Assembly: GCA_026315105.1 (NCBI GenBank)
Contig: CM048750.1
Location: forward strand, 402,910,502 to 402,974,501
DNA from: Locusta migratoria
Taxonomy: Eukaryota > Arthropoda > Insecta > Orthoptera > Acrididae
Reading direction: 5' to 3'
Length of the DNA: 64,000 bases
Part shown: positions 52,401 through 62,819 of the stretch, in pieces
How positions within the stretch are numbered: the stretch's first letter is position 1
Layout: each line of letters starts with the position of its first letter
Notes under the pieces: generated by a model
The model's input: the letters and a program-made list of their open reading frames with translations, nothing else
Told to the model about the DNA's origin: nothing
Database searches by the model: none
Program-made: the position numbers and the translations under genes

Positions 52401-52632
52401 AGGGATCGCTTGGTAGGACACATTCTTAGACATCGGGGAATCGTAATTTTAGCATTGGAGGGAAGTGTGTGGGGTAAAAATCGCAGAGGGCGACCAAGAG
52501 ACGCGTATAGTAAGCAGATTCAAATAGATGTGGGTTGCCGTTCTTATGAGGAGATGAAAAGGCTTGCTCAGGATAGAGTAGGGTGGAGAGCTGCATCAAA
52601 CCAGTCCCCGGACTGAAGACCACAACAACAAC
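49445..52632 (+). mobile_element. RTE-like LINE, apparently full-length and young
   Basis: A 3,188-bp element with a short 5' untranslated region, one open 1,019-codon frame and the 3' end GACTGAAGACCACAACAACA. A perfect 11-bp duplication, AATGCCAAGTG, flanks it at 49434-49444 and 52633-52643. At least five other copies in the window are truncated relatives (8858, 22548, 28723, 34712, 44605). Confidence 0.95.
49557..52616 (+). CDS. RTE-type endonuclease/reverse transcriptase polyprotein, intact
   Basis: This enzyme would nick target DNA and reverse-transcribe LINE RNA at the nick. Residues about 70-310 form an APE-type endonuclease: GAWNVRSL, GISEVRW (Glu107), GDWN (Asp211, Asn213), RYQIDFI and SDHN (Asp304, His305). 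The polymerase spans about 590-830, with FLAFVDLEKAFDNVDW (Asp668), GVRQGCSLSPMLFNLY and LRFADD (Asp768, Asp769). A roughly 200-residue C-terminal region (CYLGSKI, ALYGSETWT, GKNRRGRPRD) follows. The frame is open from 49533; the first ATG is 49653 (residue 33), so the likely product is about 987 residues. There are no stops or frameshifts. Proteins of this kind are often labelled 'craniofacial development protein 2-like' in databases. Confidence 0.92.
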   Translation: MALPHSYCERLKARGNYSRYFSRGHAALLYEHMMMASSRVKYSGGKIVPHSDLRAGTTQEDVVIRKDNTGILRIGAWNVRSLNRIGKLENLKREMDRFKLDIVGISEVRWQDEQDFWSGEYRIINTKSVGGITGVGLIMNKKIGMRVNYYEQHSDRVIIVKIDTKPTPTTVVQVYMPTSSADDEEIEEIYEELEEIIQTVKGEENLIVMGDWNSVVGKGREGKIVGEYGLGRRNERGSRLVEFCTEHDLIVTNTWFKNHKRRLYTWKRPGDTGRYQIDFIMERHRFRNQVLNCKTYPGADIDSDHNLLVMNCRLKLKKLHKGRKIRRWDLDKLKESEVLENFRGRFRQQLTETGGNKTVEEEWVALRDEIVKAAEDKIGRKARPTKNPWISQEILNLIDERRKYKNAVNETRKMEYRRLKNEIDRKCKMAKQEWLEAKCKSVEECIRRGKVDTAYRKIKETFGDRKGSSTNIKNSDGKPVLSKEGKAERWKEYIEQLYKGNELRDDVVGREEEVDEDEIGATILRDEFDRALKDLGRNKAPGVDDIPAELLKSLGKPAMTRLFELVCRMYETGEIPSDFKKNVIIPIPKKSGADRCENYRTISLISHGCKILTRIIYRRMEKLVEADLGEDQFGFRRNVGTREAILTLRLILEDRLRKGKPTFLAFVDLEKAFDNVDWNTLFQILKSAGVKYRERRVIYNLYKSQTAVIRLEGHEREASVGKGVRQGCSLSPMLFNLYIEQAVKESKEKFGIGIKVQGEEIKTLRFADDIVILSETAKDLEEQLNGMDSVLKRAYKMNINKSKTKIMECGLRKSGDAEGIRLGNETMKVVDEFCYLGSKITCDGRSTEDIKCRMAMGRKAFLKKRNLLTSNINLSVRKSFLKAFVWSVALYGSETWTISSADRKRIEAFEMWCYRRLLKIRWVDHITNEEVLNRIGEERNFWHTLTKRRDRLVGHILRHRGIVILALEGSVWGKNRRGRPRDAYSKQIQIDVGCRSYEEMKRLAQDRVGWRAASNQSPD

Positions 52633-52643
52633 AATGCCAAGTG

Positions 52644-54640
52644 GGTGGCGTATCTAACTTACCAATTGATCAAGAATCTGTAATGCAAGCTTTAACACGA
52701 TGCGGCGTGTGCATCCCTAATGGAATTTTCCAGTTCTGTTTTGCCGGTAACTGTGTTTGACGCAATATAATAGGTGAGAAAGAAGGACGTACTGAAGAAC
52801 CTAGCTTACCAGGCCCACTTGAATTTTGTTGACGAGAAAAGTACTCCGCCCAGTATACAATGTCGAGCCCATGATTAATGCGACCAGAGCGCGAGACGAG
52901 TGCCTGACTTTAGAACACAGTTAGCACTATAAATTAGGAGTATGTACTCCAAAATGATTTTCTTTTTGTAAATTTTAGCTGGAACCTAGGTAACAGGTTT
53001 TTAAATTTTATGATGCTCTTTTAATGATGAACCTTGAACTAGGCCATCTAATCACTAGTGTGTGTCTTGATTTATGTTTTGACAGGCAGATTGTGATTTG
53101 TATGTTTGACTTAATCAACTGCGTTTTATTTTCTTTATTGTTATAGGTGTTTATGTATTTTCATGTCTTGTTTTAGTGTTCCTCTGATTATATAGGATTA
53201 GGTTGTCGATTTATCTATTTATTGATTTTAATACCAAGCTTACTTTTTACCGGGAATTTATGTTTATATGTATTTTGAGACTTTGTCTAAAGAATGTTTT
53301 AAGGAATCGAAGGACCGCTGTAGCAGTCATCACATCGTGACGCTGCTGCTCCAAATGGACAGTACGCAAGTGTAGTGCCACTAATTATACTAAATTTCTC
53401 TTTAGTTCTATAAAGATTCTACAGGTAGTCGCCAGTGATCTACAAGGGGTCAGAAACTAAACAGTAGGTGGTCTAGTTGGGCCCAACACTTAGTTTGCGT
53501 GGTTGATTGCAGCAGCGTCACCTTGGCCTGCTGCCCAGTCTATTTACTTTAGTACCGTGTAGCCGCGCCATGTCACTCTGCTTCTACTATCTGCTTCTTT
53601 CCAACGTTTCGCCGACTGCGCCTCCTAATGTGTGTGACAGTGTCTCTCTGCAAAGCCTGTGGCCACAGCGAGTACATTACTAAATTAGCTTTGTTTAAGT
53701 CCCTGTGATTGTACTATGTAATTTCTTAAACATTTCTCAAATGTTAAAACTTTACGTTGATAACTATTGGGTCACGTTTTGTAAAGCCTGTGGACCCAAG
53801 TAGACTAGTTTATTTAAGGTTTTGTAATTTACTTTAATGTTCTCACCTATTTGTTTATAATTCATCTATGTAATTTTACATTTCTCTGTTGATGTGACCA
53901 ATTTTAGTCAGTGTTGCGTTCTACCAGCGTGATGAACACCGGTGGACAACGAACTGTCATGACCAACGAAGTGTCTTCTAAGTGCCGAGGGAAGAGTTGG
54001 TGCACGCCACACTGCTGCCAGGAACGCAGGACGGCAGGCCTCGGCACCCACCCCGACGCCGCGGGAGCTGAGGTGGCTCGGGGTTCCCGCCTCCTACGTC
54101 ACGCAGGAACCCCCACCGCCACCGAGTCATAGCGGGCAGACAGCGTCGCCGCCGCCGCCGGTGCTGTTCCCGCCCCCAGTGTGGGAGGGGTGTCTTGCGC
54201 GTGCTCACACTCCAGACACCTGTTGCATGTTGTACTTATCTGTGTGGGTCACTGTCTCATCTATCGATGAGTTTCCTCTTAAACATAAAGACGTGGTTAC
54301 TTGCAGGGATTATACAATCTCATGATGTGTTTGGATTTAAATTGTTCTCCAGCTACTACATTACTCTAAAGCATAATTCGACGAACATTCTGCTGTCTTA
54401 ATTGAAGAGCAATCAAAGTTTGTGATGTGTATTTCTTAGATCTGTGGGTCTATTTATCTCAAAAAGGGACAGAAGTGGGTCTGTTGTATTTTTTCCCGTA
54501 GCCCTGTGCATTTTTCGCGATGCAGTATGTGACATATAAACAACCTATATGGAGCGCTGGTCTAAACTTTGCCTTCCGTGCTTATAAATTACATATACTA
54601 ACGTTACTTGTTGTTCGCTGTAGAACATAAGACGAATGGC
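52644..54640. other. No recognised gene or repeat family (about 2 kb)
   Basis: A GC-rich block at about 53940-54200 contains open frames on both strands with no known motif. An ATCTGTGGGTC phrase near 54440 recurs near 55590. Confidence 0.4.
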
Positions 54641-55406
54641 ACTGACAAGGAAAGTACTTAGGCTCGTACAAACAGAAATACACCAAAATCGTATGATAGA
54701 TAATGTAAGGTCCGTTATTGCACTAGTGATACTCCCGCATCTGCAAAACTCTGCAGTCGTTCGTTAGAGGCCTCTGCGTGTGCCATGCCGCATTGCACTT
54801 TGACCTGTCGGTTCGCCAGTAGGTACGGTGCAGTGAGCCTCTGAAGTTGCGCTTTGTGTAGTGAAGCGTCAGATGGGTCGGCGATTGGTAATCAATCCTG
54901 CTAATGTATTGCAATTGGTTGAGATGAAATTCCGAAGAGCCCTTCTACGTGAATGCGGTCTTGATGTTGAAGAAGAATCATTCACATGTTTTCTGGTATC
55001 TATTATAGTGCAGAAATATGAGCATTCATTAGAAACACTGTAATAGATAATAGATGATTCATCTTCTACGCCAATACCATGTACACGAAAAAGGTTTCTT
55101 CGTAACTTCACCTCAACCAGTCACACTATATTAGCAGGATTGTTTACCAATCGCCGACCCATCTGACGCTTCACCACACAAATAACGTCACAAAACGCAA
55201 CTTCGGAGGCACACTGCACCGTCCCTACTGGCGAACCGACAGGTCAAAGTGCAATGTGGCACAGCACACGCAGAGGCCTCTAACGGACGACTGCAGAGTT
55301 TTGCAGGTGCGGGAGTATCAGTAGGGTACTAAGAGACCTTTACATTATCCATCATACGATTTTGGTGTATTTCTGTTTGTTCGAGCCTAACTACTTTCCT
55401 TGTGAG
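54641..55406. mobile_element. Palindromic TIR element, copy B of the small-ORF element
   Basis: ACTGACAAGGAAAGTACTT at 54641 matches the complement of the right end (TACTTTCCTTGTGAGT, to 55406). Almost the whole element is an inverted duplication: arms of about 360 bp around a centre near 55045. The left arm and copy A (4441) share the small ORF; the right arm carries its inverted, degraded version. No target duplication was found. Confidence 0.8.
54873..55043 (+). CDS. Conserved small protein of unknown function, copy B
   Basis: The first ATG gives 56 residues starting MGRRLVINPANVLQLVEM, with LRECGLDVEEESFTCFLVS and IIVQKYEHSLETL before a stop. It aligns without gaps to the protein of copy A at 4686. 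Differences are mostly at third codon positions or conservative, suggesting both descend from a functional gene. On the minus strand the other palindrome arm encodes a degraded version (MKLRRNLFRVHGIGVEDESS). I recognise no domain. Confidence 0.45.
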   Translation: MGRRLVINPANVLQLVEMKFRRALLRECGLDVEEESFTCFLVSIIVQKYEHSLETL

Positions 55407-56135
55407 TCTATTGTGCATGAAGATCGCTGGAAGACGTGGTTTTTCGTATAGAATTATCATTTTTCGTATAGAATTATCATGCAAAAAGCACATTTCGAGT
55501 AACATTGGTGAGTCTAATTACGTGTGGTTTGTTTTTTCCTAAAAGGGTTAGATGTGGGTGTTGTAAGCCTATGGTTTTGATGTGAAAATCATCGATCTGT
55601 GGGTCGCTTTGTCCTAAAAGTGTTAGAGTTGGATCTGACGTGTTGTGAGCTGTTGTAGCACAGTTTCTTTTTGGTGACCTGGGAATCGAGTTAGACGGAT
55701 TCTAGGTTTCTTACCTCTGCGGAAAGGGCCTTTCACTCTTCTGCGGTGTATACAGACCAACCTTACGAGGTGTTTGCTGCAGGTCCTAAGATCTGTAGGG
55801 CGACCAAATGTGTTGAGGAATGCTCCAACGTCTATGTGATTACCTAAAATATGTAGCAGTTTGCATCTGCAACAGCTATTTAAGACTTATAGTTTTTTGT
55901 GTAGAACGTTTCAGTTTTATAGGTTTATGGATCTAGGAGAAAATACTGGAAGACAGGTTATGTGTCAGAAGAGTAGTGCTTCGATTGGTAGAGTATCTGT
56001 TAGTTGGTCAGTTATCGAAGATGTACTTCTGTGCTGTTCTAGTCTACAGCTAAGCAAGCGTTCTTTAAACCGATATGTCAGTGTATGCACTGCAGTTTGA
56101 CTTTACATCACAATTTAGCGCTCATCCGACTGTTT

Positions 56136-56172
<37 letters not shown>

Positions 56173-56485
56173 AATTAGGTTATCGCTAACTATATTTTCA
56201 TCGTGCAAGTTATAACGGTTGTTGTAGTCAACTCTTGTGGTAAATACCTCGCTGCGAGGAAATGATCCATAGAAGTGTTGCAGTATTTGTCGGTAATACG
56301 ACTGTGCGTGGATGTCTCTTTATGATCTGTAGAGGTTAGTTAGAGATGGTCTTTATTGTGTGTTGCAGGAGCATTAAGAGCGATAGTATAGCTGTCACAA
56401 ATCGTTCATTTTTTTTATTATTATGACTGTTGATAGAAGTGATGTAACATTCTATCTTCGTGAAATTAGCTCTCGTGTATTCGTA
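55407..56485. other. No recognised gene; short tandem repeats
   Basis: A 20-bp unit, TTTTCGTATAGAATTATCAT, is duplicated at 55441-55480, and a GT microsatellite lies at 56135-56170. The plus strand is T- and G-rich. Confidence 0.5.
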
Positions 56486-56571
56486 TCCGCGGTGGAGTAG
56501 CCGAGCGGTCTAAAGCGTCTTGCTGCGGAGCGCGCGGTTGCTCGCCGTGAGGGCTCGACTCCTCCCTGGGG

Positions 56572-56573
<2 letters not shown>

Positions 56574-56618
<45 letters not shown>
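56574..56618. repeat. (GT)n expansion inside a SINE
   Basis: About 22 GT units at the GTGTGTG segment that follows the head in type B SINEs; other copies have only three or four. Confidence 0.9.
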
Positions 56619-56619
<1 letters not shown>

Positions 56620-56656
56620 GTCCTTAGGTTAGTTTACCTAGGTTTAAGTAGTTTGT

Positions 56657-56859
56657 TCAAAAAATGTTCAAATGTTTGTATAGCTTATGGGACTTAACTA
56701 CGGGGTCATCAGTCCCTAAACTTACAAACTACTTATGAACTAACTAATACTAAGGACAGCACAAATATCCATGCCCGAGGGGGGGTTCGAACCCCCGACC
56801 GTAGTGGCCGTGCAGACCGTGACTCGAACGCCTTAGTCCCCTCGGCCACCGCGGCCGGC
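56657..56859 (-). mobile_element. SINE, type A head, inside the type B SINE
   Basis: Reverse-oriented full-length copy flanked by AAGTAGTTTGT (56646-56656) and AAGTACTTTGT (56860-56870), an 11-bp duplication with one mismatch. Confidence 0.95.
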
Positions 56860-56933
56860 AAGTACTTTGTAAGCTACGGACTGATGACCACGCACGACGC
56901 AGTTTCATCCGATAGATTTACAAACATTTGAAC

Positions 56934-57624
56934 TTTTTTTTTGTTGTAATCTGGTGTGTACGATGTATCTTGGGTTGTGTGAAATACTGATTCTGATCTG
57001 TTTGATTGTACAGTTCGTTACAACCTCTTGATGTTCTACATTTGTGGACTGTATTTTGATACTTAGTAGTATGGTTTTGTGTTAGGGCTGTGGTGTATTT
57101 ATCTCGTCTTTTAGTGCTGTTCACTTTACGAATGGACGACTCTCGGTAGCCTAGCGGAGACGTTTGTCGTGATAAATTATTGTTCTTCGTTCATAAAGCA
57201 TGGATTTCAATAAACCCTATGGTTAGGTGATTTAAAGCTGGGTAATCACCTTCGTTAGGATGCGTATTTGTTTCTTTAGTCTCTAAAGGACTGATCTTGG
57301 CGATCGATAAAATGTTCGGATGTTGTATTAGTTCGAAATGGTATAGACAATTTCTTTACGTTGTTGGTTGCAAATATTAAGAATATAAAAGAAAAGAGCT
57401 TGGTGTCGATTTGGATCGTTCCTTGTTAGCTGTTCTAGTGTGTCCATCATTTTTAGGATGTAATTGGGTATTTACAGATGTTTATCGGGAATATTGATTT
57501 GTTAGAAGGGGGCTGTACGATGACTGTTTGTGCTCGAGTGATTGTTAAACGTACGAGGTATGTTGTCTAGTGACTGATAGAAAACGTTTCAGAAATGCCG
57601 TCTGTTGCAGAATGCACTGCAGAA
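56934..57624. other. No recognised feature
   Basis: T- and G-rich plus strand; no coding or repeat motif recognised. Confidence 0.4.
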
Positions 57625-57850
57625 ATATGCATTTAAAAATAAATTAAAAGAATTTCTGAATGGCAACTCCTTCTACACTATAGATGAACTTTTAGATATA
57701 AGTTAGTAAATCTGGATAAAATACTGTCATGTAATATTTACTACAAAGTAATAATTTGTAAAGACACCTTTCATTAACCTGACACGTTCCACATCATTAC
57801 GAAGTGTCGTATTCATCATCTATGGAACAAGTACTAATCTAATCTAATCG
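57625..57850 (+). mobile_element. J1 LINE 3' fragment
   Basis: Reads KNKLKEFLNGNSFYTIDE, then a 3' untranslated region with a GACACGTTCCACATCATTAC phrase and a CTAATCTAATC tail, matching J1 at 2070. Confidence 0.75.
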
Positions 57851-58616
57851 GTTAGATGTTCGAGAGGGATCCAATAACGACACAGAGTTACCGAGACTAT
57901 CGCTTACTAGTTGGATTAGAACTTTTGTAGAAAAGAGCTTGGAATATTAGATCCTTTTGTTGTAGTTCGGTCGTTGGGTTGGAGATGGTTCTTCTTAAAT
58001 AGGGTGTCGCAGGCTAGTTGGAGTAGAATTTACGTAAAAAGTGTTTGAAATACTCTAAAATATGCAATGCAGTGTACGTTTCTAGTTGTGGATGACGTTG
58101 TTTCGATAGAGTTCAAAAGAAGTCGATTTAGGATTATGTTCTTGTGGTAATAGAAAAAACTTTGAACTTTGTGCTATGTGCGTTACGAAGTATTGTCTCT
58201 TAGTGTGTTAGTGGTGTTTAAATTACGACTGGTGTCATTTATGTAGTGTAGATGTTTAAGGTGGAAAATTTTGACTGATCTTTTAACATGTACTGGCGTT
58301 GTAAACTCGACAAGTTCGTCATTGCAAGCCATGGAGATAAGGCGAGGTTACCATCTCTCATACCTGGCGGCAGCGTTGTGGGAGCACTGGGAATACTGGC
58401 GAAACTCTGCAAGGAAGCGCTGGAGAAGATCTCGCTGTTAAACTAGATGTTGTAATGGAGGAGCTTCCTGTGTACTACAAACACTTCGTGTAGGTGGCTT
58501 TATCTCCTGGATATGCCCCCCCCCGCCCAAGATTTCGCAAGGGTTTTTAACAAACTGTAAATGTGTGAGTACCTAGTATCCACCCACGACTTTCGCCTGA
58601 AAGGAAGCTGTATATG
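57851..58616. other. No recognised feature
   Basis: T- and G-rich on the plus strand as in 55.4-57.6 kb; no supported gene. Confidence 0.4.

Positions 58617-58663
<47 letters not shown>
58617..58663. repeat. Poly-A run of about 47
   Basis: An uninterrupted A run. It could be the tail of a retroposed sequence on its 5' side, but no matching LINE end is recognised there. Confidence 0.9.
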
Positions 58664-58670
<7 letters not shown>

Positions 58671-58740
58671 GTGGAAATTGATAGGGCAGCTGGAATAGAT
58701 TGTTTAATTTGGCTGATGTCGAATAGCCGAGTTTAAAAAG

Positions 58741-58934
58741 AAAATGTTTGTATAGCTTATGGGACTTAACTACGGGGTCATCAGTCCCTAAACTTACAAA
58801 CTACTTATAAACTAGCTAATCCTAAGGACGGCACAAATACCCATGCCCGAGGGGGGGGATTCGAACCCCCGACCGTAGTGGCCGTGCAGACCGTGACTGG
58901 AGCGCCTCAGTCCCCACGGCCACCGCGGCCGGCG
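58741..58934 (-). mobile_element. SINE, type A head
   Basis: Reverse-oriented copy ending CCACCGCGGCCGGC on the plus strand. Only a six-base GAATAG match flanks it, so duplication is unproven. Confidence 0.85.
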
Positions 58935-59239
58935 AATAGAAGTATATATATAAACCACGAGTTCTGGTGTCAATAAAATTATCGGTAGATACCTTATCGA
59001 TTATATAAGTCGTTTGCGGGATATTTTTACCTCTTAGTTTGGTATTACTAGGTTGGAGGCTACAATATACACTTACGTTGTTGTTGTTTGGAAGGGACTA
59101 AACAGCGATACACACTTACGGATTGGATCGGAATACTGCTTAAACGAGGGTAGCCAATATTTACAAAGTGCAGCCCAGTACTGTGTGTCAATCCCATTCA
59201 TGTGGCCTCAGTTAAATTCCTTAGAGAGCAGTTGTGTGT

Positions 59240-59273
<34 letters not shown>

Positions 59274-60285
59274 AAATTGATTGCTGGGTTAATAAAAACA
59301 CCGAAAATTGCCTGGTGTGTCCGTAAATCTAGCGAACTCCTCAGTCCAGTAGGACGTTTGTGATCTGAAGGGTTAGTCGATTGGTACCTTTTTTGCATGT
59401 TAATGTGTAGAAATATGATGCTCGATATATGCAGGTGTTGGGATACGATTAAGTGCTTGCAATCATTACGTTGCACTACGCAGTTGTACTGTAACAAAAA
59501 ATTGTTGACACACCATGTTCGTTTAACAATCAGGTGATAGGTGTGTAGGTTAGCATCCTAGGCATCTTCGTTTGCATTAGACATGTACTTGTAATTACCG
59601 ATTTAAAAAAAAATAAAAATCAGAGATAGATTTAGTGGAATGAAAAACGAACTCACAGGAAAGTAGCTTGACTTGTGTTTGGTGTAAGAGATTTTTGTCA
59701 TTGTTTTGGGTAAAGGGCTGGTCGATCTTGTTCTACAGAACTGAAAATCTGTAGTAAGTGTGTTGAATCCCAGCTATCGGATAAGTAAAGTATTACCGTT
59801 ATGACCTCTCGGCTAGGGCGGAGATGTTTGCAAAAAGAATTGAGTGCATTGTGATAGGGCGTGGTCGCTAAAGAGAGGTAGTATTCAGGGCATGGTCGCT
59901 AATGAGAGAGAGTGCTACATTTGGGAACGTGACAATTGTATGAACCGCCACAAAGTGCAGTTGGTATGACTTCTAAGAGAGAGCAGGTTTGGCTGGTCCG
60001 AGTCCAGCCGGGAAGTCTGATAACATCGCCTGCAGATCTAAATTTAGACGACGCATTCCTTGCAGGTGTAACGGTGGTTGAGTGACAGAGCAGCTTTCGT
60101 GGCTGTTGTGGATGGTGCCGTGTGCGTAAGCTGCGTTGTTCGAAATATTTAGTTTCTATGCAGACGTCGTGCCTCAATCAGACGATGCCCTTCCCTATTT
60201 TTGCAAGTTCCGTCTGTAAATTCGAATGTTTTTATAAACAATATGTCTTCTGCTGTGGTTGTTATTGTTGTGTTACCGAAAGAGT
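58935..60285. other. No recognised gene; poly-T run at 59242-59271
   Basis: Thirty T in a row at 59242-59271; short open frames show no motif. A later stretch (60100-60280) adjoins the J2 3' end. Confidence 0.45.
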
Positions 60286-61900
60286 GTTTGACATCTACAT
60301 CTACATACATACTCCGCAATCCACGTGGCGGAGGATACACTGTACCACCCTAGGCATTTCCTTTCCTATTCCACTCCCAAACAGAACGAGGAAAAAAAGA
60401 ATGCCTATAGGCCTCCGTACGAGCCCTAATTTCTCTTATCTTTTCTTTGTGATCACTACGCGAAATATAAGTAGGCGGCAGAAAGATCGTACTACAACTC
60501 AGCTTCAAATTCCGGCCCTCTAAATTTCCTCAACAGAATTTCACGAAAAGAACGTCGTCTTTCCTCCAGCGATCACCAATTGAGTTGCCGGAGCATTTCC
60601 GTGACACTCGCGCATTGCTCGAACCTACCGGTAACAAACCTAGCTGCTCGCCTCTGAACCGCCTCTATGTCTTCCTTTAAACTGATCTGCTGCGGGTCCC
60701 AAACACTTGAGCAATACTCAAGACGTGGTCGTACAAGCGTTTTATATGCGGTCTCCTTTACAGGTGAAGTACATCTTCCCAAAATTCTCCCAATAAACCG
60801 AAGTCGGCTGTCTGCCTTACTCACAACTGTCCTTACATGTTCGTTCCATTTCACATCGCTCTGCAATGTTACGCCTAGATATTTGAACGACGCGACAGCA
60901 TCAAGAAGCTCACTACTAATGCTGTATTCGAACATTATGGGATTGTTTTTCCAACTCATGCGAATAACCTTACATTTTTCTACATTGAGAGGTAGCTGCC
61001 ATTCTTCGCACCAACTAGAAATTTTGTCTAAGTCATCCTGTATGCTATTACATTCAGTTACAGACGACACCCTCCCATACAGCACAGCATCATCAGCAAA
61101 CAGCCGCAAATTACAACTTACTCTGTCCATCAGATCATTTATATAGATAGAAAATAATAGCGGTCCTATCACACTCCCCTGGGGCACGCCTGACGATACA
61201 CTCGTCTCTGATGAACACTCGCCGTCGAGAACAACGTACTGCGTTTTATTACTTAGGAAGTCTTCCAGCCAGTCACAAATCTCCCATAAGCTCGTATGTT
61301 CGTTAGCAGTCTGCAGTGTGGCACCGCGTCGAACGCCTTTTTGAAGTCGAGAAAAACACAATCTGTCTGTTGCCCGTCATCCATGGCTCGCAAAATGTCA
61401 TGTCAGAAAAGGGCAAGCTGAGTTTCACATGAACGATGTTTCCTAAACCCGTGCTGATTCATAAAAAGAAGCTTTTCCGTTTCAAGGAAATTTACTATAT
61501 TTGAACTGAGAATATGCTCTACATGAAACTGATGTCAACGATATTGGCCTGTAATTGTGTGGGTCAGTTCTCTTTCCTTTCTTATAAACGGGAGTTACCT
61601 GCGCTTTTTTTCCAATTACTAGGAACTTTGCGCTGAATTAAAGATTCGCGATAAATGCAAGCTAAGTAGGGGGCCAATGCTGCAGAATAGTCTCTGTAAA
61701 ACCGAACTGGTATTCCATCCGGACCAGCAGACTTTTTCGTGTTTAGCTCTCTCAGCTGCTTCTCTACACCGGAAATACCTATTGCTATGTCCCCCATTTC
61801 GGAATTAGTACGTTGATCAAATGATGGTACATTTGTGTGGTGCTCCTGCGTGAAAGATTTCTTACAGGTTAAATTTAGAACTTCAGCTTTCCGTTTTCGT
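60286..61900 (-). mobile_element. J2-like LINE, minus strand
   Basis: The 3' end is at about 60290 (ACATCTACATCTACATAC on the plus strand) and coding extends to at least 61900. A second subfamily of J2 is likely, as its 3' untranslated region (CCGCAATCCACGTGGCGGA) differs from the other copies. The 5' side is truncated before the endonuclease. Confidence 0.85.
60573..61860 (-). pseudogene. Jockey/CR1-type reverse transcriptase, frameshifted
   Basis: From about 61860 downward: SFTQEHHTNVPSFDQRTNSE, then MGDIAIGISGVEKQLRELNT, KSAGPDGIPVRFYRD and QRKVPSNWKKS. After frameshifts, FLDFKKAFDAVPH leads into a 262-codon open frame (61361-60573) with FLSNKTQYVVLDGE, GVPQGSVIGPLLFSIYINDL, LRLFADDAVLYG (intact catalytic pair), WCEEWQLPLNVEKCKVI, FKYLGVTLQSDVKWNEHV and RRAARFVTGRF. 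Frameshifts near 61590, 61400 and 61290 prevent full translation. It is the best-preserved J2-type polymerase here. Confidence 0.9.
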
Positions 61901-62815
61901 AGTTCGTGGCGTTCGTTACCGTTACATCCCGTTTATTACCTAATGCGCGCTATTTTTAACACGCTCATTGGCTGTTGCACACATATTCTATAGGAAGAGA
62001 TACATTTATTTTGCCCGGGCACCTTAGGGGGCCATCGATTAACGAAAGACGAAACAGTTTTTTTTTATTTTTATTTATTTATTTATTTTTTGATATTGTC
62101 CTAAATGTTTGTTTTTAAATAATTGTCGATAAATGTGCAATAGAAAGCTGTAGCATTACACGAAATTTCCTTATACTGTGTCTATATTTATCTGCCAACT
62201 TGCAAGTTGTACTTAAGGATCGACGTATTAAAGTGTATGTTCCAGTGTAACGTTGTAATTAAAACATAGGATGTCGCAATTAATATGCAGATTAGGTATA
62301 AAAATAACTGGGGGCGGTGGTGGATGGTCAGGCGGTAGGTGGGGGCGGCAGTGATTTGCTTACGGAACTCTCTGGCACACGTTCGATGTTATTCCAGGTA
62401 ACTGTACTGTCCCAAGTACGGAGTAATTGGCTCTTTTTTCCAATGTTGGTGTAACACAACGTGTATGTCGATAAGTAATAAGTTTTATATAAAAAATTAT
62501 TTTAGGGGCGTGGGTTCGCATCCCGGGCCGGGTTGAGTGCGGGCGGCAATGTTTAGGGGTGTCGATGGGACGGCGGTGGGGGCGGGGGTTGCAGTCATGC
62601 AACTGCTCACTTGTTGCCCGAATTACTGTTAAAAGCATAGGTTGTTACAATTAAAATTATTTGCAAATTTAATTAAATTAATCGGGGGCGGGAGGGGGAG
62701 TGGGGGCGTTGGGGAAACGTAACGGTACATCGGCGGTCAGAGGGTGGAGGGGGCGGCGGCGGGACCGGTCAGGGTGGCAACGGCGCCTGGCGTCCAAGAC
62801 ACTAACGGCGACGAG
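61901..62815. other. No recognised gene; G-rich blocks
   Basis: GGGGGCGG-type blocks at about 62310, 62505-62600 and 62683-62760 alternate with AT-rich stretches that look loosely alike (AAAACATAGGATGTCGCAAT near 62265; AAAAGCATAGGTTGTTACAA near 62631). A TTTATTTATTTATTT run lies at about 62072. No coding signature. Confidence 0.45.
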
Positions 62816-62819
62816 CGAT

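Larger units (their letters stand above)
56486..56933 (+). mobile_element. SINE, type B head, interrupted by a type A SINE
   Basis: Forward copy: CCGCGGTGGAGTAGCCGAGC at the start, tail ending AACATTTGAAC. The body has a GT microsatellite expansion (56574-56618) and a reverse type A SINE inserted at 56657. Confidence 0.9.

Noticed and set aside
53560..53640. Another hammerhead-like motif on the minus strand (GGCGAAACGTTGG)
   Set aside because: A GAAAC box is present but I found no CTGANGA core at the right distance, so only part of the pattern is met.
53911..54132. GC-rich open frames on both strands as a conserved exon
   Set aside because: No recognised domain, no splice-flanked reading, and simultaneous openness on both strands is expected at this GC content.
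58741..58934. Target duplication GAATAG around the SINE
   Set aside because: Only six bases match, and one copy lies about 20 bases away from the SINE end; chance similarity is likely.
62498..62530. GGGTTCGCATCC as the B box of a tRNA or SINE
   Set aside because: No A box, acceptor pairing or SINE tail accompanies it.
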